Shown in pieces: positions 26,705-35,875 of a DNA stretch of 64,000 nt. Position 1 is the stretch's first letter. Every line of letters starts with the position of its first letter. The DNA is from Streptomyces sp. CB01580. Its GTDB lineage: Bacteria; Actinomycetota; Actinomycetes; Streptomycetales; Streptomycetaceae. The position numbers and the translations under genes are program-made. The DNA lies in the NCBI RefSeq assembly GCF_001905795.1, contig NZ_LIXJ01000003.1, forward strand, positions 372,001 to 436,000, in the 5' to 3' direction. The notes under the pieces are model-generated. The model saw only the letters and a list, made by a program, of their open reading frames with translations, was not told the origin of the DNA and ran no database searches.

Positions 26705-27310
26705 TCACGCGAGACGTCTCAGGTCCTCCGGGCCGTCGATGTCGTACGCCTCGGCGACGTCCGAACACTCGACGAGCACGAGCGCGTCGCGGTGCGCACG
26801 CAGGTACGAGCGCGCGCCCCGGTCGCCCACCGCCTCCGCCGCGACATCCGCCCACCGGTCGGCCCCGATCAGCACCGGATGACCGCGCTCGCCGCCGTAC
26901 GCGGCCGCGACGAGACCGGCGCGGGAGCGGCACGCGGACCGCACCCGGGCCACCGCCTCCGGGCCGATGCCCGGCTGGTCGACCAGGAGCACCAGAGCCG
27001 CGTCGGCGTCCGTGCCGGCGAGGGCCCCGAGCCCCGCCCGCAGCGACGAGCCCATGCCCTCCGTCCACCGGGGGTTGACGGTCACTGCGCACCCGGTGAG
27101 GTCGGCCCGCTCGCGTACCTCGTCGGCCGCGGCGCCCAGCACCACCTGCACGCGGTCGCAGCCACCCGCCCGCAGCACCCGCAGCGCGTGCTCCGCCAGG
27201 GGACGGCCACGGTGGTCGAGCAACGCCTTGGGGCGCCCGCCGAGGCGACGCCCACCGCCCGCGGCGAGCAGCAGCCCCGCGACCATGGGGGCCCGATCTG
27301 TTCGATTCAT
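26705..27310 (-). CDS. MobA-like nucleotidyltransferase
   Basis: This 201-aa NTP-transferase of the MobA/MocA type probably transfers a nucleotide to molybdopterin. The N-terminal loop VAGLLLAAGGGRRLGGRPKALL is the NTP-binding signature, and VLLVDQPGIGPEAV carries the metal-binding aspartate. GGERGHPVLIG and YDIDGPEDL near the C-terminus are typical of MocA-like cytidylyltransferases linked to xanthine dehydrogenase. That fits the purine setting, though no dehydrogenase lies in this window. ATG 27310 has AGGGA upstream; ATG 27286 is an alternative. Confidence 0.88.
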   Translation of the reverse strand: MNRTDRAPMVAGLLLAAGGGRRLGGRPKALLDHRGRPLAEHALRVLRAGGCDRVQVVLGAAADEVRERADLTGCAVTVNPRWTEGMGSSLRAGLGALAGTDADAALVLLVDQPGIGPEAVARVRSACRSRAGLVAAAYGGERGHPVLIGADRWADVAAEAVGDRGARSYLRAHRDALVLVECSDVAEAYDIDGPEDLRRLA

Positions 27311-27583
27311 GCGGAGTCCCTACCCCGGACGCGGCGCCTCGGACGTGCGGGGACGCGCGAGTGGCGGGTGGGGCGGGCGGGGTGGAACAGGGGTGCGATG
27401 ACCTGGTGCGGCGGGGTCTACACCGCGCCGCTCGGATCACCCGTACGGGACCCCCGAATTCTGTCCGCGGAGTGGCGCACGACACCTTTCATGGCGTTAA
27501 CTTGCGGGAACCCCCGGAGACTTGGCCGCAATCCGGGACCCGGTCGGACACTGGCACACGGACGTGTGAGGGGGAGTGCTTTG

Positions 27584-27895
27584 TTGCGAAGCGTGGGACA
27601 GGCGCGGGTGACGAGCAGCGGTGAGGACCCGAGGGTGACGGAGTTGCGAACGGCCGTCTCCCGACTCCGCAGGGAGCTGGCGGGACACCCCGCGGAATTC
27701 CCCGACAGGGGGATCGCCGAGGACGAGCTGGCGGCCCTGGACGCGATGGCGATCAATGGTGAGCCCGAGATCCCGCGGCTGCGGCGTTCGCTGCTGCTGA
27801 TCGCGGGGGCGATCGGATCGGTCAGCGCGCTGGCCTCCGCTCTCCGGGACGTGCGCGTCGCCGTGGACCTCTTCGGCGAACCCCCGCGCGGCTGA
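27584..27895 (+). CDS. DUF5955-like helical protein
   Basis: This ~103-aa Streptomyces protein has unknown function. EDPRVTELRTAVSRLRRELAGHPAEFPDRG and IPRLRRSLLLIAGAIGSVSALASAL match what I recall of DUF5955. It is almost wholly helical, with one hydrophobic helix near the end that may contact the membrane. The start is uncertain: TTG 27581 or 27584 follow GAGGGGGAG, while GTG 27593 and 27608 are further options. It is monocistronic. Confidence 0.65.
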   Translation: MRSVGQARVTSSGEDPRVTELRTAVSRLRRELAGHPAEFPDRGIAEDELAALDAMAINGEPEIPRLRRSLLLIAGAIGSVSALASALRDVRVAVDLFGEPPRG

Positions 27896-28326
27896 CCGCA
27901 CGAGCGGAGCGCCTGCCGGTGCGGAGCGTCGGCCGGACGGTCGGGCGGAACGCCTGCCGAGTGGCGGAGCGAGCGACGAGGGCGGGGGCGGCCGTACGGC
28001 AGCGGCGGGGGCGTGCCCTTCGTCCTCGACGTGGTGACCGTCCTCGGCCCGGCCGCCGTGCCGGACCTCCTGGTCACGCCGACCCGACAGAGGTCGACGG
28101 CGACCGTGCTGGTGACGTACGACCGCACCCATCTGGATCGGGCGGACCACACCGTCACCATGCACGACGGGCGGCCGGAGGTTCCCGCGCCGGCCCGAGG
28201 GGGCGGTCGTCCGTACGGCCGTGGGACCCCGGAACTCATCGGGCTCCACGGCCTCTTCGCCGTCCGGCCCGGCCCGGAACCGAACCGGGCCTCGCTCGTG
28301 ACCCGTCCGGCGTCCGGCGTCCGGGC
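27896..28326. other. 431-bp region with possible ABC-ATPase remnant
   Basis: No intact gene is seen. On the plus strand, about 28100-28190 encodes STATVLVTYDRTHLDRADHT followed by VTMHDGRP. This looks like the H-loop and final strand of an antibiotic-export ABC ATPase (usual form VLVTHDP...ADR...MRDGR). Walker A, signature and Walker B are absent and the key histidine has become tyrosine. It is probably a decayed fragment; confidence is low. Confidence 0.4.
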
Positions 28327-29127
28327 TCAGCCCGCGGAACCGGTGCCCGCCAGGGCGTCGGACAGATCCCTCGCGGCCTGCTGGAGGACCGGCACGATCC
28401 GCTCCGTCGCCGCTTCCGTCACCCGTCCCGCCGGACCGGAGATCGAGAGCGCGGCGGCGGTGGGGGAGTCGGGGACGGACACCGCCAGGCAGCGCACCCC
28501 GATCTCCTGCTCGTTGTCGTCCATCGCGTAGCCGACCCGGCGGACCTGGTCCAGCGCCTCCAGGAAGGCCTCCGGAGAGGTGATCGTCTTCTCGGTGGCG
28601 GCCGGCATCCCGGTACGGGCGAGCAGCGCCCGCACCTCCTCCGGGGGCGTGTGCGCAAGCAGCGCCTTGCCGACGCCCGTCGAGTGGGGGAGCACACGTC
28701 GGCCGACCTCGGTGAACATGCGCATCGAGTGCTTGGACGGCACCTGTGCCACGTACACGACCTCGTCGCCGTCGAGCATCGCCATGTTCGCGGTCTCGCC
28801 GGTCTCCTCGACCAGCCGGGCGAGATACGGGCGGGCCCAGGTGCCGAGCAGCCGGGACGCGGACTCGCCGAGCCGGATCAGTCGGGGGCCGAGCGCGTAC
28901 CGTCGGTTCGGCTGCTGGCGCACGTATCCGCAGAGGACCAGTGTGCGGACCAGCCGGTGGATCGTCGGCAGCGGCAGTCCGCTGCTCGCGGAGAGCTCGC
29001 TCAGCCCGACCTCGCCCCCGGCATCGGCCATCCGCTCCAGCAGATCGAAGGCGCGTTCGAGGGACTGCACACCGCCGCTGGAGGCGGCGGGCTTGGAGTC
29101 GGATGTGCTGGCGTGGGACGACGGCAC
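28327..29127 (-). CDS. allR: IclR-family regulator AllR
   Basis: This 266-aa regulator has an N-terminal winged helix (SLERAFDLLERMADAGGEVGLSELSASSG, recognition helix LPLPTIHRLVRTL). The C-terminal IclR ligand domain (RMFTEVGRRVLPHSTGVGKALLA and DDNEQEIGVRCLAVSV) would bind a small acid such as allantoate or glyoxylate. Position next to allB and resemblance to Streptomyces AllR (repressor of the allantoin pathway) support the name. GTG 29127 follows AAAGGA. It is divergent from allB; the shared operator TTCAAY-N5-GTTGAM at three promoters is its likely target. Confidence 0.85.
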   Translation of the reverse strand: MPSSHASTSDSKPAASSGGVQSLERAFDLLERMADAGGEVGLSELSASSGLPLPTIHRLVRTLVLCGYVRQQPNRRYALGPRLIRLGESASRLLGTWARPYLARLVEETGETANMAMLDGDEVVYVAQVPSKHSMRMFTEVGRRVLPHSTGVGKALLAHTPPEEVRALLARTGMPAATEKTITSPEAFLEALDQVRRVGYAMDDNEQEIGVRCLAVSVPDSPTAAALSISGPAGRVTEAATERIVPVLQQAARDLSDALAGTGSAG

Positions 29128-29404
29128 GTCAACGGTCCTTTCGGGACGGAAAAGCGGGTGCCTCGCCCGGCGAGGCACCCCGCAGCCTACCGGGCGGCCC
29201 CCGATCGGCCCACCGCTCCCGGTACGGCGTCCTGGCCGGTCAGGGCCCGTTTGCCCCGGTCTCGCGGCTGAGGTGGCGCGGTGGTGCGGCCGTTCCGTTC
29301 ACGCCGCGGGGGTTCCGTCTTTCGGGATATTCGTTCCGGCCCTCGGAAATGCTCGGGGTGGCGGGCGTGGGGGTGGTGGCCGGTGCGCGTGGCGGGGCGG
29401 GGTC

Positions 29405-29452
29405 TTGACGAGGTCGGACCCTGCGTGAAGACTTCTTCAACAGTTCGTTGAA
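29405..29452 (+). promoter_or_regulatory. allB promoter region with perfect operator palindrome
   Basis: TTCAAC-AGTTC-GTTGAA (29436-29452) has perfect 6-bp arms and is the best copy of the motif seen before uraD and aceB. A possible -35 TTGACG (29405-29410) with a weak -10 AAGACT (29428-29433) would place the operator across the start of transcription. Confidence 0.65.
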
Positions 29453-29539
29453 TTTCTTGGTGGCCGCGGGGTCGGGGCCGAGCCGGAGGCGGGCGTGACC
29501 GTGCCGGAGCCGGGCCGGAGCGAGAAGTGAGGAGCACGG

Positions 29540-30976
29540 GTGTCCGGTGCGGACGTGGAGGCGGACGTGAATCTGGTGCTGCGCTCGACGCGCGTCGTGA
29601 CCCCGGACGGGACGCGTCCCGCGTCGGTCGCCGTCTCCGGCGGGACCATCGATGCCGTCCTGCCCCACGACGCCGAGGTGCCCGTCGGCGCCCGGCTGGA
29701 GGACCTCGGCGACGACGTCCTGTTGCCCGGCCTGGTCGACACCCACGTCCATGTGAACGATCCCGGCCGTACCGAGTGGGAGGGCTTTCGCGCCGCCACC
29801 CGGGCCGCGGCGGCGGGCGGCATCACCACCCTGATCGACATGCCGCTCAACTCCCTCCCGCCGACCACCACCGTCGGGCACCTGCGCACCAAACGGCGGG
29901 TGGCCGCGCCCGAGGTGCACGTCGACACCGGGTTCTGGGGCGGGGCCGTCCCGTCCAACGTGCAGGACCTGCGCCCGTTGCACGAAGCCGGGGTCTTCGG
30001 GTTCAAGTGCTTCCTCTCGCCCTCCGGCGTCGACGAGTTCCCGGAGCTCGACCAGGAGCAGCTGGCCCGCTCCTTGGCCGAGATCGCCGGTTTCGGTGGC
30101 CTGCTCATCGTGCACGCCGAGGACCCGCGCCACCTGGACGCCGCCCCGATGCGTGGCGGACCCGCGTACGCCGACTTCCTGGCCTCGCGGCCCCGCGACG
30201 CCGAGAACACCGCGATCGAAGCGCTCATCGCCTGCGCGCGGCGGTTCGACGCCCGGGTCCATGTCCTTCATCTGTCCTCCGCCGACGCGCTGCCGATGAT
30301 CGCCGCCGCCCGGCGGGACGGGGTGCGGGTCACCGTCGAGTCGTGCCCGCACTTCCTCACCCTCACCGCCGAGGAGGTCCCGGACGGCGCGACGGAGTTC
30401 AAGTGCTGCCCGCCGATCCGGGAGGCCGCCAACCAGGACGCGCTGTGGGCGGGGCTGGCCGACGGGACGATCGACTGCGTGGTGTCCGACCACTCCCCGT
30501 GCACCGCCGACCTCAAGACCCCGGACTTCGCCTCCGCGTGGGGCGGCATCTCCTCCCTCCAGCTGGGCCTCCCCGTCGTCTGGACCGAGGCCCGCAGGCG
30601 GGGCCACTCGCTCGACGACGTGGCCCGCTGGATGTCGGCCGCCCCCGCCGAGCTGGCCGGGCTGGCCCGCAAGGGCGCGATCGAGCCGGGCCGCGACGCC
30701 GACTTCGCGGTGCTCGCCCCGGATGAGACCTTCACCGTCGACCCCGCCGAACTGTTCCACCGCAACCAGGTCACCGCCTACGCGGGCAGGACCCTGCGCG
30801 GCGTCGTGCGTTCGACCTGGCTGCGCGGTGCACGGATCGCGGCGAACGGCGTTCTCGCCGAACCCACGGGCCGCCTCCTGGAGAGACGGGGTGCACAGGA
30901 CCGGCGAGGGCAGGCCGGAAGGGAACGGCTGACCGCGACGGCGGATGCCGGAACAGGACGCCTTCTCCGGTCGTGA
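29540..30976 (+). CDS. allB: allantoinase
   Basis: This 478-aa cyclic-amidohydrolase opens (S)-allantoin to allantoate. The metal HxH is His69/His71 in [19 protein letters not shown]. The carboxylated lysine is in [12 protein letters not shown]. Other ligands are in IVHAED and VLHLSS, and the catalytic aspartate is in VVSDHSP. GTG 29540 follows GAGGAG. After GRLLERR, where relatives end, about 30 extra residues of low quality ([19 protein letters not shown]) run to the stop, and the allantoicase gene that normally follows is absent. The tail looks like read-through into a deletion scar, but the catalytic domain is whole. Confidence 0.93.
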   Translation: MSGADVEADVNLVLRSTRVVTPDGTRPASVAVSGGTIDAVLPHDAEVPVGARLEDLGDDVLLPGLVDTHVHVNDPGRTEWEGFRAATRAAAAGGITTLIDMPLNSLPPTTTVGHLRTKRRVAAPEVHVDTGFWGGAVPSNVQDLRPLHEAGVFGFKCFLSPSGVDEFPELDQEQLARSLAEIAGFGGLLIVHAEDPRHLDAAPMRGGPAYADFLASRPRDAENTAIEALIACARRFDARVHVLHLSSADALPMIAAARRDGVRVTVESCPHFLTLTAEEVPDGATEFKCCPPIREAANQDALWAGLADGTIDCVVSDHSPCTADLKTPDFASAWGGISSLQLGLPVVWTEARRRGHSLDDVARWMSAAPAELAGLARKGAIEPGRDADFAVLAPDETFTVDPAELFHRNQVTAYAGRTLRGVVRSTWLRGARIAANGVLAEPTGRLLERRGAQDRRGQAGRERLTATADAGTGRLLRS

Positions 30977-31022
30977 CGCCTCGCCCGGTCGTGACGCCTC
31001 GCCCGGTCGTGACACCCCGCTC
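30969..31022 (+). repeat. three tandem 18-bp repeats
   Basis: GGTCGTGACGCCTCGCCC occurs at 30969-30986 and 30987-31004. A third copy diverged in its second half lies at 31005-31022. The array overlaps the last codons of allB and sits where allantoicase would be expected. Confidence 0.85.
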
Positions 31023-31071
31023 GGCCGTGCCCGATGAGTCGATGCTGATTAACGTATGCGAACATGATGTC

Positions 31072-31401
31072 ATGATCTTTATCGCCGTGAAATTCACCGT
31101 ACGCAGCGACGAGCGCGACAACTGGCTTCCCGCCGTCGAGGACTTCACCCGCGCCACCCGGGCGGAGCCGGGCAACGTGTTCTTCGAGTGGTCGACCAGC
31201 GTCGAGAACCCGGACCAGTTCGTCCTGCTGGAGGCGTTCGCCTCTCCCGAGGCCGGGGAGGCCCATGTGAAGTCGGAGCACTTCACGGCCGCGATGGACC
31301 GGATGGCGGATCTCGTCGCGGAGACTCCGGAGATCATCAACGTCGAGGTGCCGGGCGAGGGCTGGTCCCGGATGGCGGAAGTCACCCCGCGCTCGCGGTG
31401 A
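31072..31401 (+). CDS. ABM-domain monooxygenase-like protein (YgiN type)
   Basis: This 109-aa protein has the antibiotic-biosynthesis-monooxygenase fold (dimeric alpha/beta barrel). MIFIAVKFTVRSDERDNWLPAVEDFTRATRAEPG and NVFFEWSTSVENPDQFVLLEAFASPEAGEAHVKSEHF show the usual strand-helix order and the conserved His. Members oxidise quinols or handle reactive aromatics. ATG 31072 starts the domain. No ribosome-binding site is visible and an in-frame ATG at 31042 is possible. The AT-rich stretch just upstream may be its promoter. It stands alone after allB. Confidence 0.82.
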   Translation: MIFIAVKFTVRSDERDNWLPAVEDFTRATRAEPGNVFFEWSTSVENPDQFVLLEAFASPEAGEAHVKSEHFTAAMDRMADLVAETPEIINVEVPGEGWSRMAEVTPRSR

Positions 31402-31797
31402 GCCGATGCCGGTGACCCGGCCTCGGTGAACCGGCGTCGGCGCGACCGCCCGGAGTTCCCCGGGCTTTCCGGCGTACAGCGGCGCCGCCGCCCGGCCCGG
31501 TTCCCGGCTCCTCAGAACTCCTCGTGGACCTCGGGGCCCCTCCGTAGCGCCGCTGCGGCCCGGTGGAGTCATGATCTCCCTCTTTGTTCGGCTTGTCGGG
31601 CTTGTTTCAGAAGTTCTCCCCGGTCAGGTGAGGGCGGACCGGCCCCGGTCGCCGTCCCGCGGTTGCCGGTGCGAAGCAGTCCGCGAATCCTGATGGGAAG
31701 CCGTTTCGTCCGTCGAGGGAAGTCCCGGCGGGCCGACCGATGAGTTCCGGCCGACCGTGAGGTCTGAAGAGCGAAAGCGACCGATCCGAACGAGCAT
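31402..31797. other. 396-bp region without a recognisable gene
   Basis: No intact gene is seen on either strand. On the minus strand, ATG 31572 has a good AGAGGGAG upstream but opens a Gly/Pro/Arg-rich frame without family features. A second minus frame would end EVHEEF at about 31513, like the tail of a lost gene. It is probably decayed coding DNA. Confidence 0.5.
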
Positions 31798-32117
31798 GCT
31801 GGCACAACACGACCGTTCTCTCCGCGGATGTCGCCGCCGAGGTCGCCCGGACGAAGGAACGGACCGAGGGCGGCGAACTCCAGATCCACGGCAGTGGCTC
31901 CCTCGCCCGGTTCCTGATGGCGCACGACCTGATCGACCAGTACAACCTTCTCGTCTTCCCGGTCGTGCTCGGCCGGGGACGGAGGCTGTTCCCGGACGGC
32001 GGCCTGCCGACGGCCTTCGAGCAGACGGAGGCGCGCACGACCGCGAGCCGCATCTCGATCCACAGCTACCGGCCCACCGGCCGGGCACGGTTCGGTTCCT
32101 TCGCCCTCGACGACTGA
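31798..32117 (+). pseudogene. 3' fragment of RibD/DHFR-like reductase
   Basis: About 105 codons match the C-terminal half of the RibD_C dihydrofolate-reductase-like family: WHNTTVLSADVAAEVAR, GGELQIHGSGSLARFLMAH and LIDQYNLLVFPVVLGRGRRLF. The N-terminal NADPH-binding half and any proper start are absent. Within the fragment the frame is open and well conserved, so the loss may be recent. ATG 31917 could start a 66-aa peptide, but that would be non-functional. Confidence 0.85.
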
Positions 32118-32288
32118 GACCGGGGGCGAGAGCCCGTACACCCCGCCCCCGTCCCGCCCGCTCGCCCGCCCGCCACGATGCGACCGATGGGCTGACGGGC
32201 CGGGCCGAAAGTCTCGAGTCGCGCGACTTTGGTCGCTTCCTCGTGCGGGGCGCACGGGACCGGCGTCCGGCCTGGCTACTTTGACCGT

Positions 32289-33509
32289 ATGACGCGTACG
32301 GAGTACCGCTGGCTGCTGCCGTCGGCGATGGCCGACCCCGAACTGCCCGGAGACCGGGGCGGCCGTTCGCGGCGCACCGTGCGGGACTGGGTCGTCGACA
32401 TCCACGCGTTTGTCTGCGCGGTTCTTGTCGGCATGCTCGCGGTGACGGCGATCGATGCCGACCGCACCACGTCGGACGGTGTCGTGTTCGTCGACTGCCT
32501 CGTCGGCGCGGCGGCCTGCTGCGCCCTGTGGGTGCGACGCCGGTGGCCGGTCGGGGTGGCGGTGGGCCTGGCCCTGGTCTGCGCGGTCGAGCCGGTCGCC
32601 GCGGGCGCCCTGCTCGTGGCCCTGTTCAGCGTGGCGGTGCACCGCCCGTTCCGGCCGGCGGCCGGTGTCCTGGCGCTGACGGCGGCCCTCTCGCCGGTGC
32701 AGCCGTATCTGCGGCCCGACCCGGAGACCTCGTTGGTCGAGTCCGTGTCCGTCAGCCTGTTGCTGTACCTGTTGGTCCTCAGCTGGGGGATGGTCGTACG
32801 GTCCCGACGCCAACTGGTCGCCACCCTGCGCGAACGGGCCCGCCGGGCCGAGACCGAGGCGGAACTCCGCGCCGAACAGGCGCAACGGCTGGCCCGGGAG
32901 GCCATCGCCCGCGAGATGCACGACGTCCTCGCCCACCGGCTGACGCTCCTCAGCGTCCACGCGGGAGCCCTCGAATTCCGTCCCGATGCCCCCAAGGCCG
33001 AGGTGGCACGGGCCGCCGGTGTCATCCGGGACAGCGCGCACGAGGCGCTCCAGGACCTGCGCGAGATCATCGGAGTGCTGCGCGGGCCCGGCGAGAGCGA
33101 CGGCGACCGGCCGCAGCCCACGCTCGCCACCCTGGACTCGCTGATCGCCGAGTCCCGGCTGGCCGGCATGAAGGTCAGCGTCGACAACCGCGTCACGGAC
33201 CCCGCCGCGACACCCGCCGCCACCGGCCGGACGGCCTACCGCATCGCTCAGGAAGCCCTGACCAACGCCCGCAAACACGCGCCGGGCGCCGAGGTCGAGG
33301 TCGGCGTGGCCGGCGGTCCGGGCGAGGGGCTGACCGTCGAGGTGCGCAATCCGGCGCCCGAGGGACCGTTCGAGCGGGTTCCCGGCTCCGGCCAGGGGCT
33401 GATCGGCCTCCGGGAGCGCGCCGCCCTGGCCGGTGGCCGCATCGACCACGGGCCCCAGCCGGACGGAGGGTTCGCCGTCCGGGCCTGGCTGCCGTGGCCC
33501 TCGTCCTGA
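32289..33509 (+). CDS. sensor histidine kinase (NarL-type)
   Basis: This 406-aa membrane kinase has an N-terminal region with about four to five hydrophobic segments (residues 35-170), then a coiled linker (RERARRAETEAELRAEQAQR). The HisKA_3 phosphoacceptor is REMHDVLAHRLTLL (His211). The ATPase domain follows (YRIAQEALTNARKHA, GQGLIGLRERAALAGG). The signal is unknown. ATG 32289 lacks a ribosome-binding site but lies 6 nt after TACTTT (32277-32282), so the mRNA is probably leaderless. It pairs with the response regulator at 33687. Confidence 0.9.
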   Translation: MTRTEYRWLLPSAMADPELPGDRGGRSRRTVRDWVVDIHAFVCAVLVGMLAVTAIDADRTTSDGVVFVDCLVGAAACCALWVRRRWPVGVAVGLALVCAVEPVAAGALLVALFSVAVHRPFRPAAGVLALTAALSPVQPYLRPDPETSLVESVSVSLLLYLLVLSWGMVVRSRRQLVATLRERARRAETEAELRAEQAQRLAREAIAREMHDVLAHRLTLLSVHAGALEFRPDAPKAEVARAAGVIRDSAHEALQDLREIIGVLRGPGESDGDRPQPTLATLDSLIAESRLAGMKVSVDNRVTDPAATPAATGRTAYRIAQEALTNARKHAPGAEVEVGVAGGPGEGLTVEVRNPAPEGPFERVPGSGQGLIGLRERAALAGGRIDHGPQPDGGFAVRAWLPWPSS

Positions 33510-33686
33510 ACACCGGCCCGGAGCTCGCGCCGGTACGCGCCCGGACATGGCCCGGAGCCCGTGTCGCCATGGGCCCGGACGTGGCCAGGACCGCCTTTGG
33601 ACCGGGGCCGGAATCCGCCCGGCGGCCCGAAGCGTCCGCCGGTCCGGTGGCCCTGAACGCGCGTCGCACGACCTACGGTTGTCGTC

Positions 33687-34496
33687 ATGACGACCCCGAC
33701 CCCCATGGATCCCGTGGCACAGCCGGTCCGGCTGCTCATCGTCGATGACGACCCGCTCGTACGGGCCGGGCTCACCCTCATGCTCGGCGGCGCCGACGAC
33801 ATCGTCGTCGTGGGGGAGGGGGCCGACGGTTCCGAGGTCGCGGCCCTGGTCGACCGGCTCGGCCCCGACGTGGTCCTGATGGACATCCGGATGCCGACCA
33901 TGGACGGGCTGACGGCCACGGAAGCGCTGCGGGCCCGGCCCGACGCCCCGGAAGTCGTCGTCCTGACCACGTTCCACGCCGACGAACAGGTGCTCCGGGC
34001 CATTCGCGCCGGGGCTGCGGGTTTCGTCCTGAAGGACACGCCCCCGGCACAGATCGTCGACGCCGTGCGGCGGGTTGGGGCCGGCGACCCGGTGCTGTCA
34101 CCCGCCGTGACCCGTCGGCTCATGGCCCATGCCGCCGGTGCCGGTGCCGGTGCCGGTCCGGGGAGCGCGCGGGGTGAGCGGGCGGACCGTACCGACCGGG
34201 CACGGCGGCGGATCGCGACACTCGCCGACCGGGAACGCGAGGTCGCGATCGGCGTCGGACGTGGTCGTTCCAACGCCGAGATCGCGGCCGAGCTGTATCT
34301 GAGCGTCGCGACCGTGAAGACACAGGTTTCCAGGATTCTGGCCAGATTCGGCTTCAACAACCGTGTGCAGATCGCGCTGTTGGTCCACGACGCGGGCCTG
34401 CTCGACGATGACCACGGCGGCGGCGGTGGCGTTGCCGACGGCGATGGCAACGGCGACGGCGACGGTGCCGACAGGCCGTACCATCCATTCGCCTGA
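33687..34496 (+). CDS. NarL/LuxR response regulator with low-complexity tail
   Basis: This is a 269-aa regulator. The receiver domain (about 13-130) has the phosphoacceptor in LMDIRMPTMDG (Asp66) and acidic pair VDDDP. The LuxR helix-turn-helix reads ATLADREREVAIGVGRGRSNAEIAAELYLSVATVKTQV. Two repetitive stretches are odd: an Ala-Gly linker (AGAGAGAGPG) and a ~30-residue Gly/Asp C-terminal tail (DGDGNGDGDG). ATG 33687 lies 7 nt after TACGGT (33674-33679) with no ribosome-binding site, so it too looks leaderless. A 177-bp gap separates it from its kinase. Confidence 0.9.
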   Translation: MTTPTPMDPVAQPVRLLIVDDDPLVRAGLTLMLGGADDIVVVGEGADGSEVAALVDRLGPDVVLMDIRMPTMDGLTATEALRARPDAPEVVVLTTFHADEQVLRAIRAGAAGFVLKDTPPAQIVDAVRRVGAGDPVLSPAVTRRLMAHAAGAGAGAGPGSARGERADRTDRARRRIATLADREREVAIGVGRGRSNAEIAAELYLSVATVKTQVSRILARFGFNNRVQIALLVHDAGLLDDDHGGGGGVADGDGNGDGDGADRPYHPFA

Positions 34497-34574
34497 CCTC
34501 CTGACCGTCCTCCATCGTCCAAGTCGGGGTCCATGCACGGTGTTTCGGCCGATTTCCTGCGCGACGGCGATGCC

Positions 34575-34650
34575 GAATCGATCAGAAGGGCCGTGGAAGA
34601 TCGAAGCCGCCGTAGGGTGAACCGGTCGCTCTCCAGTGATTGAACCGATC
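34575..34650 (+). repeat. three GAAYCGRTC boxes upstream of P450
   Basis: GAATCGATC (34575-34583), GAACCGGTC (34619-34627) and GAACCGATC (34642-34650) are direct copies in the 174-bp gap before the P450 gene. The last two belong to the longer form TGAACCGRTC. They may be operator half-sites. Confidence 0.4.
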
Positions 34651-34670
34651 AGACCGGGAGGGGCGATCCC

Positions 34671-35861
34671 ATGTCCGACGTCGGCAGCCTTGTCGATCTC
34701 GATCTGCGTGAAGTCGAAGATTTCACCGCGAACCCTTATCCGTCCTACGAGAAGCTGCGTGCCGCGGGCCCCGTTCACACCGTACGTACCGACGAGTTCG
34801 AGCGGATCTGGCTCGTGGTCGGATACGACGAGGCCCGCGCGACCCTCGCCGACCCGCGGTTCTCCAAGCAGTGGCAAGGACGCATCGAGTGGCCCGAGGG
34901 CAACGATCCGATCTTCGCCAACATGCTGGAGCTGGACGCCCCACGCCACACCCGGCTGCGCAAGCTCGTCACCCGGGAGTTCACCGCGCGCCGGATCGAG
35001 GCACTGCGTCCGCGCGTGCAGCAGATCACCGACGAACTCCTCGACGCGATGGTTCCCGCGGGGCGCGCCGATCTCGTGGACGCGCTCGCCTTCCCGCTGC
35101 CGATGACCGTGATCTGCGAGCTGATCGGTGTGCCGGACCTGGACCGCAACGCCTTCCGTCGGCTGTCGAACGCCATCGTGACCCCGACCACGCCCGATCA
35201 GGAGCGCGAAGCCGTCACCGCCATGGGCGCCTACCTCGGTGAGCTCATCGAGGACAAACGGCGCTCGCCCGGTGACGACCTGATGAGTGCGCTCGTCAGG
35301 ACCCGCGACGAGGAGGGGGACGCGCTGTCGCCCGAAGAACTCGTGGGCATGGCCTTCCTGTTGCTGGTTGCCGGGCACGAGACCACCGTCAACCTCATCT
35401 CGAACGGGGTGCGGGCCCTGCTCGACCATCCCGGCCAACTCTCCGCCCTGCGTGCCGACTTCGACCTGATCGACGGTGCGGTCGAGGAGATGCTGCGGTA
35501 CGACGGCCCGGTGGAGACCTCCACGTTCCGCTTCCCGCGCGAACCGGTCGAGGTCGGGCGGCGCGTCATTCCGGCGGGGGAGCCGGTGCTGGTCTGCCTG
35601 GCGGGTGCCGACCGCGACCCCGACCGCTATCCCGAGCCGGACCGTTTCGACATCCGTCGTGAGACCCAGGGGCATCTGGCCTTCGGTCACGGCTCCCACT
35701 TCTGTCTGGGGGCGTCACTGGCCCGGATGGAGGGCCGGATCGCGATCCGTACGCTGTTGGAACGGTGCCCCGGCCTCGCGCTGGACGAGGAGGCGTGGCG
35801 CCCGGACTGGCTTCCCGGCATGCTGATCCGCGGGGTCCGGTCCCTGCCCGTCCGCTGGTGA
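34671..35861 (+). CDS. cytochrome P450
   Basis: This 396-aa soluble bacterial P450 monooxygenase is probably CYP107-like. The I-helix motif is LLVAGHETTVN and the ExxR motif is EEMLRYDGPVE. The haem loop FGHGSHFCLGASLAR has the axial cysteine at residue 345. It needs a ferredoxin partner, and none is encoded next to it. ATG 34671 follows GGGAGGGG. The thioesterase at 35876 starts 14 bp after its stop, so they form an operon. The substrate is unknown. Confidence 0.94.
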   Translation: MSDVGSLVDLDLREVEDFTANPYPSYEKLRAAGPVHTVRTDEFERIWLVVGYDEARATLADPRFSKQWQGRIEWPEGNDPIFANMLELDAPRHTRLRKLVTREFTARRIEALRPRVQQITDELLDAMVPAGRADLVDALAFPLPMTVICELIGVPDLDRNAFRRLSNAIVTPTTPDQEREAVTAMGAYLGELIEDKRRSPGDDLMSALVRTRDEEGDALSPEELVGMAFLLLVAGHETTVNLISNGVRALLDHPGQLSALRADFDLIDGAVEEMLRYDGPVETSTFRFPREPVEVGRRVIPAGEPVLVCLAGADRDPDRYPEPDRFDIRRETQGHLAFGHGSHFCLGASLARMEGRIAIRTLLERCPGLALDEEAWRPDWLPGMLIRGVRSLPVRW

Positions 35862-35875
35862 GAGAGGATTCCGTC

